Of a stretch of 24,242 nucleotides of DNA, positions 15,563 to 23,056 are shown piece by piece. Made by a program: the position numbers and the translations under genes. A model generated the notes under the pieces. It ran no database searches, had not been told where the DNA came from, and saw only the letters and a list, made by a program, of their open reading frames with translations. The stretch is from Bacteroidota bacterium (GTDB lineage: Bacteria; Bacteroidota; Bacteroidia; Flavobacteriales; Flavobacteriaceae): positions 1 through 24,242 of the forward strand of contig SMXJ01000118.1 in the NCBI GenBank assembly GCA_004356305.1, given 5' to 3'. The stretch's first letter is position 1. Each line of letters begins with the position of its first letter.

Positions 15563-16861
15563 TCACCCCGCCAGTACTTCACGCATGGCCTTGGCTTTGA
15601 TCAGACATTCTTCGTACTCATTTTCTGGGACGGATTTGGCGGTGATAGCCCCTCCCACCGAAAAACTCACATATTTTGCCGAGGCGTTGTACAAAATGCT
15701 CCTTATGATGACGTTAAAATCGAAATCCCCATTAGGGGCAAAATATCCTACCGCACCGCTATACAGACCCCGTTTTGTGACTTCCAGTTCTTCGATGATC
15801 TTCATAGCCGAAATTTTGGGAGCACCAGTCATACTGCCCATAGGAAACGTATTTCTGATCATTTCTACGGAAGAAAGGTCGTCTGCAACCTCACAACGCA
15901 CGGTAGAGATCAATTGGTGTACCTGCTCGAAACTATAGACCTTACATAGTTCTTCGACCACAACCGATCCTTTGGTTGCAAATCGTGACAAATCGTTCCG
16001 TACCAAATCGGTTATCATAATATTCTCACTGCGCTCTTTGGGATCATTTCGCAATTGATCTATCATTTTCTGATCTTCGGAAGGGTTTGATAATCGCTTC
16101 GCAGTACCCTTAATAGGTTGAGATATAACGGTATTTCCCTCCTTCTTCAAATACCGCTCCGGAGAAGCCGAAAGCACATAGTGTTCGCCAAATTTTAAAA
16201 AAGTGGCAAAAGGTGTCCTCGAAATGTTGTTCAAATGCTGAAATGTCTTCAAGGGATCGATGGTCGCATTTTCCGAAAAGAACTCCTGACAAAAATTCAC
16301 CTCATAAATATCTCCGCGCTCAATATGCCGAAGCATTTCATCGACCTGCTGAAAGTAATTGTCCTTAGAAGTGCGAAGGCTTATTTTTATAGGACGTTCG
16401 ACTATGGAATCTTCAACTGGTATTTCAGTATTCATAATGTCCGGCCAATCACTTTCCAGTTCACCATCGACTATATTTAGATACTGTAATTCCACTTCGT
16501 TTTCAGAAAAAAGAAATACTTTTTTTGGCTGAAAGAAATACAGATCGGCGAAGTTGAGTCCATCAAAATTGCGTGATTTCAAAAGCTCCACATCATTTTT
16601 TAAGTCGTAGGTGAGGTAGCCAAATAGCCAATCGTTGGAAAGGGATTGATATTCTTCCAGCTTCTCAAAAGCATTGTGATGATCTGTCTTGATATACGTG
16701 AAGGCATCCACTGCCAGCATCGCCTGATAACTGCTATGGCCCTGTTCATAGTTATTCGAATCCAGCCAGGTAATTTCGTCATACTGCTGTGCCCACAGAA
16801 GGATACGGGTCTTAAGATCTTCGGTTAAGGAAGCGGTGTATTTTTTAACTGTTCTTTCCAC
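15563..16861 (-). CDS. pabB: aminodeoxychorismate synthase component I (PabB-like)
   Basis: Chorismate-utilising enzyme that aminates chorismate for p-aminobenzoate and folate synthesis, in the cytoplasm, normally with a PabA glutaminase. The protein has 432 residues. The C-terminal chorismate-binding domain has EVNFCQEF (187-194), PIKGTAKR (249-256), ITDLVRNDLSR (283-293), GSMTGAPKISAM (342-353) and SGAVGYFAPNGD (368-379). Lys in PIKGT (251) is the PabB signature; TrpE proteins have Ala there. The N-terminal domain (1-160) is shorter and less conserved. No pabA or pabC is adjacent, so partners must lie elsewhere. The gene begins 1 nt after the FMN-reductase stop. Confidence 0.9.
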   Translation of the reverse strand: MERTVKKYTASLTEDLKTRILLWAQQYDEITWLDSNNYEQGHSSYQAMLAVDAFTYIKTDHHNAFEKLEEYQSLSNDWLFGYLTYDLKNDVELLKSRNFDGLNFADLYFFQPKKVFLFSENEVELQYLNIVDGELESDWPDIMNTEIPVEDSIVERPIKISLRTSKDNYFQQVDEMLRHIERGDIYEVNFCQEFFSENATIDPLKTFQHLNNISRTPFATFLKFGEHYVLSASPERYLKKEGNTVISQPIKGTAKRLSNPSEDQKMIDQLRNDPKERSENIMITDLVRNDLSRFATKGSVVVEELCKVYSFEQVHQLISTVRCEVADDLSSVEMIRNTFPMGSMTGAPKISAMKIIEELEVTKRGLYSGAVGYFAPNGDFDFNVIIRSILYNASAKYVSFSVGGAITAKSVPENEYEECLIKAKAMREVLAG

Positions 16862-16862
16862 C

Positions 16863-17399
16863 TTAAAGTTCGCTCAATAATGTTTGAATAGCTTTTGTAA
16901 CTGTTGCGGATAGTTCATCGTTTTTGATCTTATCATCCTCTTTAGAAAAATTCTCGTAAAAAGATGGGAACGTAAACGCATCCACAACTTCACCCCCGGT
17001 ACGGGGCAACACACCTTTTATATAATCTAAGGCCGACATTCCTCCCCTTTTTCCCGGCGATGTGCTCATGACCAGGATCTTTTTCCCTTCTGAATAATTT
17101 CTATCAATTCGTGATAGCCAATCGACCACATTCTTAAAAAAAGCCGAGACACCACTATTGTGTTCGTTTACTGAAATTATGAGTGCGTCAGCCGATTTTA
17201 TTTCTTTCAGTAATTCCTTCAAGTCCGAAGGGAAACCTTCATTTTTTTCCAGGTCTTCGCCGTAAATCGGCAAGGAATAATCGCTTAATTTAATAACTTT
17301 TACTTCGTGATCATCGATTTGAGATGCCACAAAAGAAACCAATCTATGGTTGATAGAGGTACTGCTGTTACTTCCGGCGAAGGCAAGGATTTTTTTCAT
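16863..17399 (-). CDS. NAD(P)H-dependent FMN reductase, flavodoxin-like
   Basis: Small flavoprotein of the NADPH-dependent FMN reductase family (SsuE/ArsH/ChrR-like). I start it at the ATG at 17399 (178 residues), directly before KKILAFAGSNSSTSINHRL, the FMN-phosphate loop at the N-terminus; the 27-residue extension to 17480 is not family-like. Other family features are SADALIISVNEHNSGVSAFFKNVVDWLSR, where family members commonly have PEYN instead of NEHN, and MSTSPGKRGG. The substrate could be quinones, chromate, azo compounds or free flavin; the sequence does not say. It is tightly spaced to pabB, so probably co-transcribed, with 122 nt separating it from lpdA upstream. Confidence 0.88.
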   Translation of the reverse strand: MKKILAFAGSNSSTSINHRLVSFVASQIDDHEVKVIKLSDYSLPIYGEDLEKNEGFPSDLKELLKEIKSADALIISVNEHNSGVSAFFKNVVDWLSRIDRNYSEGKKILVMSTSPGKRGGMSALDYIKGVLPRTGGEVVDAFTFPSFYENFSKEDDKIKNDELSATVTKAIQTLLSEL

Positions 17400-17521
17400 C
17401 GTATAAAGATATTGAAATGTAAAAAACCACCTCTTCATTTTGAGTTGGTTTCTGTATAAAATTATTGGTATAAAAGACACTCCTCTGTATTTTCGGCAAA
17501 GATGGAGGCAACTATTGTCCT

Positions 17522-18922
17522 TTAAATATGAAGTGGTCTGTTCCCGGTTGCAGCGAGTGCTGCTTCTTTTACAGCTTCCGCATAGGTTGGATGCGCGTGG
17601 CTCATTCTGGCTATATCCTCGGCACTGGCACGAAATTCCATGGCAACTACAGCTTCACTGATCAGGTCGGCTACCCGGGCTCCCACCATATGCACCCCAA
17701 GGACTTCATCGGTGGCTGCGTCGCTTAAGATCTTTACAAACCCATCGGTATCTCCACTCGCCCGGCTTCTTCCCAAAGCACGCATTGGGAATTGACCTGC
17801 TTTATAGGCAACACCTGCTTCTTTCAGCTCCTCTTCGGTTTTCCCGACCGAGGCAACTTCCGGCCAGGTGTAAACTACTCCCGGGATCAAATTATAATCT
17901 ATATGTGGTTTTTGTCCGGCTAAATATTCAGCGACTAAAACTCCTTCTTCTCCTGCTTTGTGGGCCAGCATGGCACCACGGATCACATCTCCAATAGCAT
18001 ATATATTGGCAATATTGGTTTGTAGTTGATCATTAACTTCAATTTGCCCTCGCTCCGTGATCTTTACGCCCGCATTTTCAGCATTAAGACCATCCGTATA
18101 AGGGTGTCTGCCTACGGAAACAAGGCAATAATCTCCGGTAAAAGTAACTTGTTTGTCCTTTTTATCGGTTGCCGTTACAGTGATCTCATTTTTCTTTCTT
18201 TCCACTGCCGATACTTTATGAGACACATAAAATTTCACTCCTTGTTTTTTCATGGCTTTCATCAACTCTTTGCTCTGCGCACTATCCATGGTTGGGATAA
18301 TCCGATCCATGAATTCCACCACAGAAACTTCTGCGCCCAAACGACGGTATACCTGTCCGATTTCCAGACCGATCGCCCCGCCACCGATCACGATGAGATG
18401 TTTTGGGATCTCAGGGAGTTTCAATGCTTCGGTAGAAGTGATGATGCGTTCCTTATCAAGGTTGATAAAAGGTAGGGTTGATGGCTTGCTTCCCGTCGCG
18501 ACGATAATGTTTTTTGCTTCGATCGATTCTGTTTTATCACCTTTTATTTCGATATGGGTAGCATCGATAAAAGAACCCATTCCTGTAAAAACGTCGATCT
18601 TGTTCTTATTCATCAGGAATTCAACCCCTTTTGTGGTCATATCCACAACATCTTGCTTGCGCTCTATCATTTTCTTCAAATTGACCTTTACTTCACCCGG
18701 GATCTCGATACCGTGTCCCTCAAAATGTTTGACAACATCCTCGTAATGATGAGAAGAATCCAATAAAGCTTTACTCGGAATACAACCAACGTTCAGACAG
18801 GTGCCACCGAGGGTATTATATTTTTCGATAATTGCAGTTTTCATCCCCAATTGCGCACAGCGAATCGCCGCTATATAGCCTCCGGGGCCGGAACCGATTA
18901 TTGCAACATCATAGGTATTCAT
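17522..18922 (-). CDS. lpdA: dihydrolipoyl dehydrogenase (E3)
   Basis: FAD enzyme that reoxidises lipoamide in the pyruvate, 2-oxoglutarate or branched-chain dehydrogenase complexes or the glycine cleavage system. The 466-residue protein has the FAD-binding GSGPGGYIAAIRCAQLG (10-26), the redox disulfide GGTCLNVGCIPSK (Cys42, Cys47), the NAD-binding IGGGAIGLEIGQVY near 180, the second FAD motif IYAIGDV near 309, and the C-terminal His444-Glu449 pair in AHPTYAEAVKE. No E1 or E2 subunit is adjacent, so this is a stand-alone shared E3. It has its own promoter (-7 box at 18948-18955) with a leader of about 20 nt. Confidence 0.96.
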   Translation of the reverse strand: MNTYDVAIIGSGPGGYIAAIRCAQLGMKTAIIEKYNTLGGTCLNVGCIPSKALLDSSHHYEDVVKHFEGHGIEIPGEVKVNLKKMIERKQDVVDMTTKGVEFLMNKNKIDVFTGMGSFIDATHIEIKGDKTESIEAKNIIVATGSKPSTLPFINLDKERIITSTEALKLPEIPKHLIVIGGGAIGLEIGQVYRRLGAEVSVVEFMDRIIPTMDSAQSKELMKAMKKQGVKFYVSHKVSAVERKKNEITVTATDKKDKQVTFTGDYCLVSVGRHPYTDGLNAENAGVKITERGQIEVNDQLQTNIANIYAIGDVIRGAMLAHKAGEEGVLVAEYLAGQKPHIDYNLIPGVVYTWPEVASVGKTEEELKEAGVAYKAGQFPMRALGRSRASGDTDGFVKILSDAATDEVLGVHMVGARVADLISEAVVAMEFRASAEDIARMSHAHPTYAEAVKEAALAATGNRPLHI

Positions 18923-18947
18923 AGAATGTGTTTTATTTTTCGAATGG

Positions 18948-18978
18948 CAAAGTTACGATACTCCCTTTCAATAGCCAA
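18948..18978 (-). promoter_or_regulatory. promoter of lpdA
   Basis: The minus strand has TTG (18978-18976), a 20-bp spacer and TAACTTTG (18955-18948), matching the Bacteroidota pattern TTG-N17-23-TAnnTTTG. The expected start site near 18942 leaves about 20 nt before the lpdA ATG. It is the best two-part promoter in the window. Confidence 0.65.
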
Positions 18979-19055
18979 TATCCTCATACGAAATGTGGGC
19001 ATGTGTATCACTATGGGCCTTCCATCCCGGGAAACGAGGAAGAAGGTGACGCAAA

Positions 19056-19097
19056 GTTTCTGAAAATTAAAGTGCCAAGTTCTTAATTTTCAGAAAC
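19056..19097. repeat. perfect 15-bp inverted repeat between the CPBP gene and lpdA
   Basis: GTTTCTGAAAATTAA (19056-19070) and TTAATTTTCAGAAAC (19083-19097) are exact reverse complements around a 12-nt loop. The element is about 40 nt past the CPBP stop and about 80 nt before the lpdA promoter. Neither strand has a U-tract after it and the stem is AT-rich, so it is an atypical terminator at best. It could stabilise the lrp-CPBP transcript end or be a protein site. Confidence 0.6.
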
Positions 19098-19135
19098 AAC
19101 CACCCCATTCGAGTGAGAAAATATGGATACGTGTG

Positions 19136-19774
19136 TTAGACATTCTCCATCCCCGGAAATGCCAACATCTGCCCCATACCGACGGTAAATATCCAATTGC
19201 CGTAAAGGGCGTGTTCTATGCTGATCAATGTCGTGGAGCGAAATTTTAAATAGGAAATACTAAATAATAATCCTCCTAAAAATGTCAGGACAAGCACGAG
19301 TGTATTTCTGAAAAAAATATGGGCCAACATAAAAAGAATGGCATTGATAAAAACGAAAAGTGGTTTACTGGGGAAAAGTCTTTCATAGCGTTTAAAGAAG
19401 AAGGTCCTGTAAATTATTTCTTGAGGCCAGACAGAAAGAAATGTATAAATAAACAGAATAATAAGGAAGAGCATCGGCTTGTTGAAAGGAACATAAAATA
19501 AAGCCGGGGGATCTTTGTATAACACAAAAGCTGTAGTGATAATTGCTATTATTGAAAACCTAAGGGCTGTTCGTTTCCAAAAGGCTTTCCAGTCGATGTC
19601 TTTTTTTACGCTGAAGGATATGTGCTCTACTTTCTTCAGGATAAAGATGACGTATATTAATCCTGCCATTGCTAATCCCGCTTTCACCGAAATGGAATAT
19701 TCTATGACAAAACTCAAGGGTAATAAAATGAAGAGCACGAAAAACTCGGAAAGCAAATAGGATCTATTTTGCAT
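19136..19774 (-). CDS. CPBP-family (Rce1-like) membrane protein
   Basis: Membrane protein of 212 residues with about six or seven hydrophobic segments. The CPBP (type II CAAX protease-like) motifs are recognisable: WPQEIIYRTFFFKRY (116-130), FMLAH (148-152), and IEHALYGN (186-193). The first motif normally reads EExxxR; here the first Glu is Gln118, leaving QEIIYR, so proteolytic activity is uncertain. Family members process prenylated proteins, bacteriocins or immunity targets, or act as scaffolds. It overlaps the preceding lrp-family gene by one base (TAATG), so the two are translationally coupled on one transcript, which hints at control by that regulator. Confidence 0.78.
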   Translation of the reverse strand: MQNRSYLLSEFFVLFILLPLSFVIEYSISVKAGLAMAGLIYVIFILKKVEHISFSVKKDIDWKAFWKRTALRFSIIAIITTAFVLYKDPPALFYVPFNKPMLFLIILFIYTFLSVWPQEIIYRTFFFKRYERLFPSKPLFVFINAILFMLAHIFFRNTLVLVLTFLGGLLFSISYLKFRSTTLISIEHALYGNWIFTVGMGQMLAFPGMENV

Positions 19775-20232
19775 TACAAAATGATTTCAGTTGAATTCTT
19801 CACTTCGCTAATGGTAAAGGAACTTTGTGTACTTCCAATATAGTGCAGAGAGGTGAGCTTTGTGACCATAAAAGTACGGAAGTGCGGCATATCTTTTACA
19901 ACTACTTTAAGCAAATAGTCGTATTCACCGCTCACATGAAAACATTCCAGGACCTCATCCAGTTGTGCGACTTCAGTTTCGAAATATCCAATAGCATCAT
20001 TGGCGTGTTTTTCCAATTTTATATGACAAAAAACCATGAACCCATGGTTTACTTTTTTGGTATCGATGAGGGCAACATACTTCCTGATGACGCCTCCCCG
20101 TTCCAATTTCTTAATTCGTTCATATACCGCAGTGACTGAAAGACCTAACTTGGAAGAAAGTTCTTTGTTGGTCTGTTTAGCATCCTGCTGAAGGTATTTT
20201 AGCAGATCTTTATCAATGGTATCTAGATTCAT
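19774..20232 (-). CDS. Lrp/AsnC-family transcriptional regulator
   Basis: DNA-binding regulator of 152 residues, cytoplasmic. The N-terminal winged helix-turn-helix contains DKDLLKYLQQDAKQTNKELS and KLGLSVTAVYERIKKLE (about 8-45), followed by GVIRKYVALID. The C-terminal RAM/AsnC effector domain carries ECFHVSGEYDYLLKV, the conserved ligand-pocket motif. Family members sense amino acids and form octamers or higher assemblies. The stop overlaps the ATG of the CPBP gene. A hyphenated palindrome 6-32 nt upstream of its start (20238-20264) is a candidate for self-control. The effector cannot be inferred. Confidence 0.92.
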   Translation of the reverse strand: MNLDTIDKDLLKYLQQDAKQTNKELSSKLGLSVTAVYERIKKLERGGVIRKYVALIDTKKVNHGFMVFCHIKLEKHANDAIGYFETEVAQLDEVLECFHVSGEYDYLLKVVVKDMPHFRTFMVTKLTSLHYIGSTQSSFTISEVKNSTEIIL

Positions 20233-20562
20233 TCTGAAAAATTTTCTGTAAAGTACAAAATTTTAATATAATATTCCGATTATTAAACTACTTAAAGTAT
20301 ATATTATAGTTTTATATTCTAAATTTAAAACTTTTCATTGATAATATATCATTAATGCGATTCCTTTGATATACCAAATAATGACAAATGAAACAGAATA
20401 TAAAAAATTTCAATCCCCACCCAAGCGGTTTTATAAAAGCCCTCCACCACGCAACTCGATTAAATTAAAATACAGTTAAAATCCTATTTTTTATTGGTGA
20501 CAAAATTAATTATTTTGCACAGGTTTCCGCAAAATCGTAACATTACCAATTAAAAAATAAAC
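20233..20562. other. divergent intergenic region between the lrp-family gene and nhaC
   Basis: AT-rich 330 bp with no gene. Next to the regulator lies the palindrome described separately. Near 20424-20438 GGTTTTATAAAAGCC can fold into a small hairpin with no U-tract. Before nhaC, TTATTTTG (20510-20517) is one base off the TAnnTTTG box, with TTG at 20494-20496 closer than the usual 17-23 bp, so this is only a weak nhaC promoter candidate (leader about 40 nt). Confidence 0.45.
20238..20264. promoter_or_regulatory. hyphenated palindrome at the lrp-family gene start, possible autoregulatory site
   Basis: AAAATTTT-CTGTA-aag-TACAAAATTTT: the right arm's reverse complement, AAAATTTTGTA, matches the left arm except for a 2-nt insertion. 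It begins 6 nt before the regulator's ATG and covers the likely promoter end. Lrp/AsnC proteins commonly bind AT-rich, weakly palindromic sites at their own promoters. Binding is inferred. Confidence 0.4.
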
Positions 20563-22038
20563 ATGCAGGAACACGACAATCTTTCCGAAATAGAAATTGA
20601 AGATCAAAAGATCATTGAGAATGTAGAACTTAACATTTGGGAAGCCCTTATTCCTGTAATTATTTTAATGGCGTTACTGGCCTACAATATATTTTATGCA
20701 GACGGTGAGTGGTTTGGCACCTACTCCAATCAATATATTCTTTTGATGGGTGGATTGCTGGCTGCGGTGGTAGGATTTAGAAACAAAGTAGGTGTAGTCA
20801 CCATGCTTTCTGAAATATGGGAAAACCTGAAAAGTATATTTGTACCCATTATGATCTTGTTACTCGTGGGAGCTCTCGCCGGTACCTGGCTGGTAAGTGG
20901 AGTCATTCCCGCAATGGTTTATTACGGCCTGCAGGTGTTGAATCCGGAGATTTTTCTTCCTGCATCCGTAGTTATCGCCGCTATTATATCGATAGCCACG
21001 GGCAGTTCCTGGACTACCTCTGCAACTGTTGGAATCGCTCTTATCGGAATTGGAACCGCATTGGGCATCAGTGGAGGGATGATAGCAGGCGCCGTGATCT
21101 CAGGGGCTTATTTCGGTGATAAAATGTCCCCTTTGAGTGACACTACCAACCTGGCCCCGGCTATGTCCGGAGCCGATCTTTTTACACATATCCGTTATAT
21201 GGCACTTACCACCGGGCCTACTATTCTCATTACATTGATCGTCTTCGGAATTATAAGTACTACTATCGACACCACGGGTAATGCTGATATTAGTGGGTTG
21301 CTCGCTACCATCGATAGTACATTTAATATTACACCCTTGTTGTTTATAGTGCCACTGGTGGTGATCGTTTTAATTTTGCTGAAAACAAAACCACTTATAG
21401 CACTTGGTGCGGGTGTTGCATCGGCCGCTATTTTTGCCTTTATTTTTCAGCCTGAAATTTTACAAAAGGTAGCATCATCAAATGCAATTGCAATAATGAA
21501 AGCTATTTTTACCGATACCGCTATCGAAACCGACAACGTAAAACTAAACGAGCTTTTTAGTTCAGGCGGAATACAAGGTATGGGGTGGACCATATTTCTT
21601 ATTATTTGTGCCATGGTCTTCGGAGGGGTCATGGATGCCATTGGGGCATTGGCCAGAATTACCCGGGAATTATTGAAATTGGCAAGCTCTATTTTTGGCC
21701 TTTTCGCAAGTACTGTGATCAGTTGTTTGGGATTGAATGTTGTTGCATCCGATCAATATCTGGCGATCGTAATTCCGGGTAAAATGTTTAAAAAAGCGTT
21801 TGACGATAGAGGTCTTGCCCCGGAAAACCTTTCCAGAACTCTGGAAGACAGTGGGACGGTAACTTCGGTATTAATTCCATGGAATACCTGCGGGGCCTAC
21901 CAAAGTGGGGTTCTAGGGGTCGGGGTTGGCGAATATTTTTTCTATGCCGTATTTAACTGGTTAAGTCCCTTTATGACCCTATTTTTCGCAGCCTTCAGAA
22001 TAAAGATCAAAATGATGACGGCTCCTAAATTGGCATGA
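20563..22038 (+). CDS. nhaC: NhaC-family Na+/H+ antiporter
   Basis: Inner-membrane antiporter of 491 residues with a charged cytoplasmic N-terminus (1-28) and about 11-12 hydrophobic segments. Family-like polar stretches within the membrane core include ATGSSWTTSATVGIALIGIG (about 146-165) and SGAYFGDKMSPLSDTTNLAP (180-199), and near the C-terminus LEDSGTVTSVLIPWNTCGAY. These match NhaC transporters, which swap Na+ (or in relatives malate/lactate) for protons. Sodium handling would suit a marine flavobacterium. It is divergent from the lrp-family gene and first of a plus-strand group with tpx and dgkA. The short ATG-initiated frame fits; no Shine-Dalgarno sequence is present. Confidence 0.93.
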   Translation: MQEHDNLSEIEIEDQKIIENVELNIWEALIPVIILMALLAYNIFYADGEWFGTYSNQYILLMGGLLAAVVGFRNKVGVVTMLSEIWENLKSIFVPIMILLLVGALAGTWLVSGVIPAMVYYGLQVLNPEIFLPASVVIAAIISIATGSSWTTSATVGIALIGIGTALGISGGMIAGAVISGAYFGDKMSPLSDTTNLAPAMSGADLFTHIRYMALTTGPTILITLIVFGIISTTIDTTGNADISGLLATIDSTFNITPLLFIVPLVVIVLILLKTKPLIALGAGVASAAIFAFIFQPEILQKVASSNAIAIMKAIFTDTAIETDNVKLNELFSSGGIQGMGWTIFLIICAMVFGGVMDAIGALARITRELLKLASSIFGLFASTVISCLGLNVVASDQYLAIVIPGKMFKKAFDDRGLAPENLSRTLEDSGTVTSVLIPWNTCGAYQSGVLGVGVGEYFFYAVFNWLSPFMTLFFAAFRIKIKMMTAPKLA

Positions 22039-22132
22039 CGATTTCGAAATATTTTGGAATAGCAGTTACCAACACCCGCTTTAATTTACGAATTGCAGAT
22101 TTTGTTTTTTCTCAAAAGAATAACCCTCTATA

Positions 22133-22140
22133 TAGATTTG
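22133..22140 (+). promoter_or_regulatory. -7 promoter box (TAGATTTG) of tpx
   Basis: An exact TAnnTTTG match 38 nt before the tpx ATG at 22179. The nearest upstream TTTG (22101-22104) is 28 bp away, longer than usual. The box falls within the longer tpx frame that begins at 22035, which supports the internal start and independent tpx transcription. Confidence 0.45.
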
Positions 22141-22178
22141 AATACGTAATTTTAGGGTCTAATCAAATTCTGAATAAA

Positions 22179-22676
22179 ATGGCAAATATAACTCTGGGAG
22201 GAAATCCTGCCGAAACAATTGGAGAGTTACCTGCATTGGGAACAACCGCACCTAATTTTACATTGACCGCAACAGACTTTGCTTCAAAAGAGTTAAGCGA
22301 TTACGAAGGCACCCGAAAAATTCTCAACATTTTTCCAAGTGTCGATACGGGTATCTGTGCCACTTCTGCAAGAAAGTTCAATGAGGAATCTTCTAAACTG
22401 CACAACACAAAAGTACTTTGCATTTCACGGGATCTTCCTTTTGCGCAAGCCCGCTTTTGTTCTGCAGAAGGCATTGAGAATGTAGAAATGCTAAGTGATT
22501 TCAAAAACGGTGATTTTGGGAGAGATTATGGCCTGGAAATTACCAAAAGTAAATTTACAGGATTGCTCTCGAGAGTTGTCATGGTTTTAGACGAAAATAA
22601 TAAAGTGCTATATACTGAACAGGTACCGGAGATTGGCCAGGAACCAAATTATCAAGCCGCTATAAACGCCTTATAA
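22179..22676 (+). CDS. tpx: thiol peroxidase Tpx (atypical 2-Cys peroxiredoxin)
   Basis: Reduces hydrogen peroxide and organic peroxides using thioredoxin. The frame is open from 22035, but the ATG at 22179 gives the normal 165-residue Tpx starting MANITLGGNPAETIG. The peroxidatic Cys60 lies in PSVDTGICATSARKF and the resolving Cys94 in DLPFAQARFCSAEGIENV, with Cys81 also at the family position; spacing agrees with E. coli Tpx (61, 82, 95). Its own -7 box at 22133-22140 suggests oxidative-stress or constitutive expression separate from nhaC. Its stop overlaps the dgkA start (TAATG). Confidence 0.96.
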   Translation: MANITLGGNPAETIGELPALGTTAPNFTLTATDFASKELSDYEGTRKILNIFPSVDTGICATSARKFNEESSKLHNTKVLCISRDLPFAQARFCSAEGIENVEMLSDFKNGDFGRDYGLEITKSKFTGLLSRVVMVLDENNKVLYTEQVPEIGQEPNYQAAINAL

Positions 22677-23047
22677 TGTGGGATACATTTTTAGGAAAGC
22701 GACTTAAAGGCTGTAGCTATGCCATTAAAGGTGCCTGGATGCTGATTAAAAACGAACCGAGCATTCAAGTACAAAGCATCATCGCCATAGGCATAATCTG
22801 TGCGGGGTTTTATTTCGAAATATCGGCAGTCGAGTGGATGTTGCAGATCTTTGCCATCGGATTGGTAATGAGTATTGAAGGTCTCAATACCTCCGCCGAG
22901 GAAATCGCCAATTTCGTTCATCCAGATTATCACGATAAAATAGGCTACATAAAAGATGTAGCTGCCGGAGCCGTATTCTTTGCCTCCATAGCCGCTGTGG
23001 CGATCGCTTGTATCATTTATATTCCGAAGTTGAACATTATTTCTTAG
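22676..23047 (+). CDS. dgkA: diacylglycerol/undecaprenol kinase (DgkA family)
   Basis: Small integral membrane kinase of 123 residues that phosphorylates diacylglycerol or undecaprenol in the inner membrane. Three hydrophobic segments are visible (about 33-49, 53-67, 96-116). Residues that align one-for-one with E. coli DgkA active-site positions are Glu27 (KNEPS), Glu68 and Asn71 (SIEGLNTSAEE), Glu75, and Lys93-Asp94 (YIKDVAAGAV). In Bacteroidota and Gram-positives this family often acts on undecaprenol to recycle the cell-wall lipid carrier. Its ATG overlaps the tpx stop by one base, indicating coupling to tpx. It converges on the receptor gene with only 9 nt between stops. Confidence 0.93.
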   Translation: MWDTFLGKRLKGCSYAIKGAWMLIKNEPSIQVQSIIAIGIICAGFYFEISAVEWMLQIFAIGLVMSIEGLNTSAEEIANFVHPDYHDKIGYIKDVAAGAVFFASIAAVAIACIIYIPKLNIIS

Positions 23048-23056
23048 GTTATAGCT

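Noticed and set aside
17400..17480. Longer FMN reductase N-terminus
   Set aside because: The 27 extra residues precede the normal MKKILAFAGS start and do not resemble the family or a signal peptide.
20413..20420. ATCCCCAC upstream of nhaC, an exact complement of the candidate small RNA's loop; the same 8-mer also occurs within the pgi message (860-867 on the minus strand)
   Set aside because: An 8-base match in 24 kb is expected about this often by chance, and the nhaC copy probably lies upstream of the transcription start.
22035..22178. Longer Tpx N-terminus overlapping the end of nhaC
   Set aside because: The extension is not conserved-looking, contains a TAGATTTG promoter box, and the shorter protein matches the normal Tpx length and cysteine spacing.
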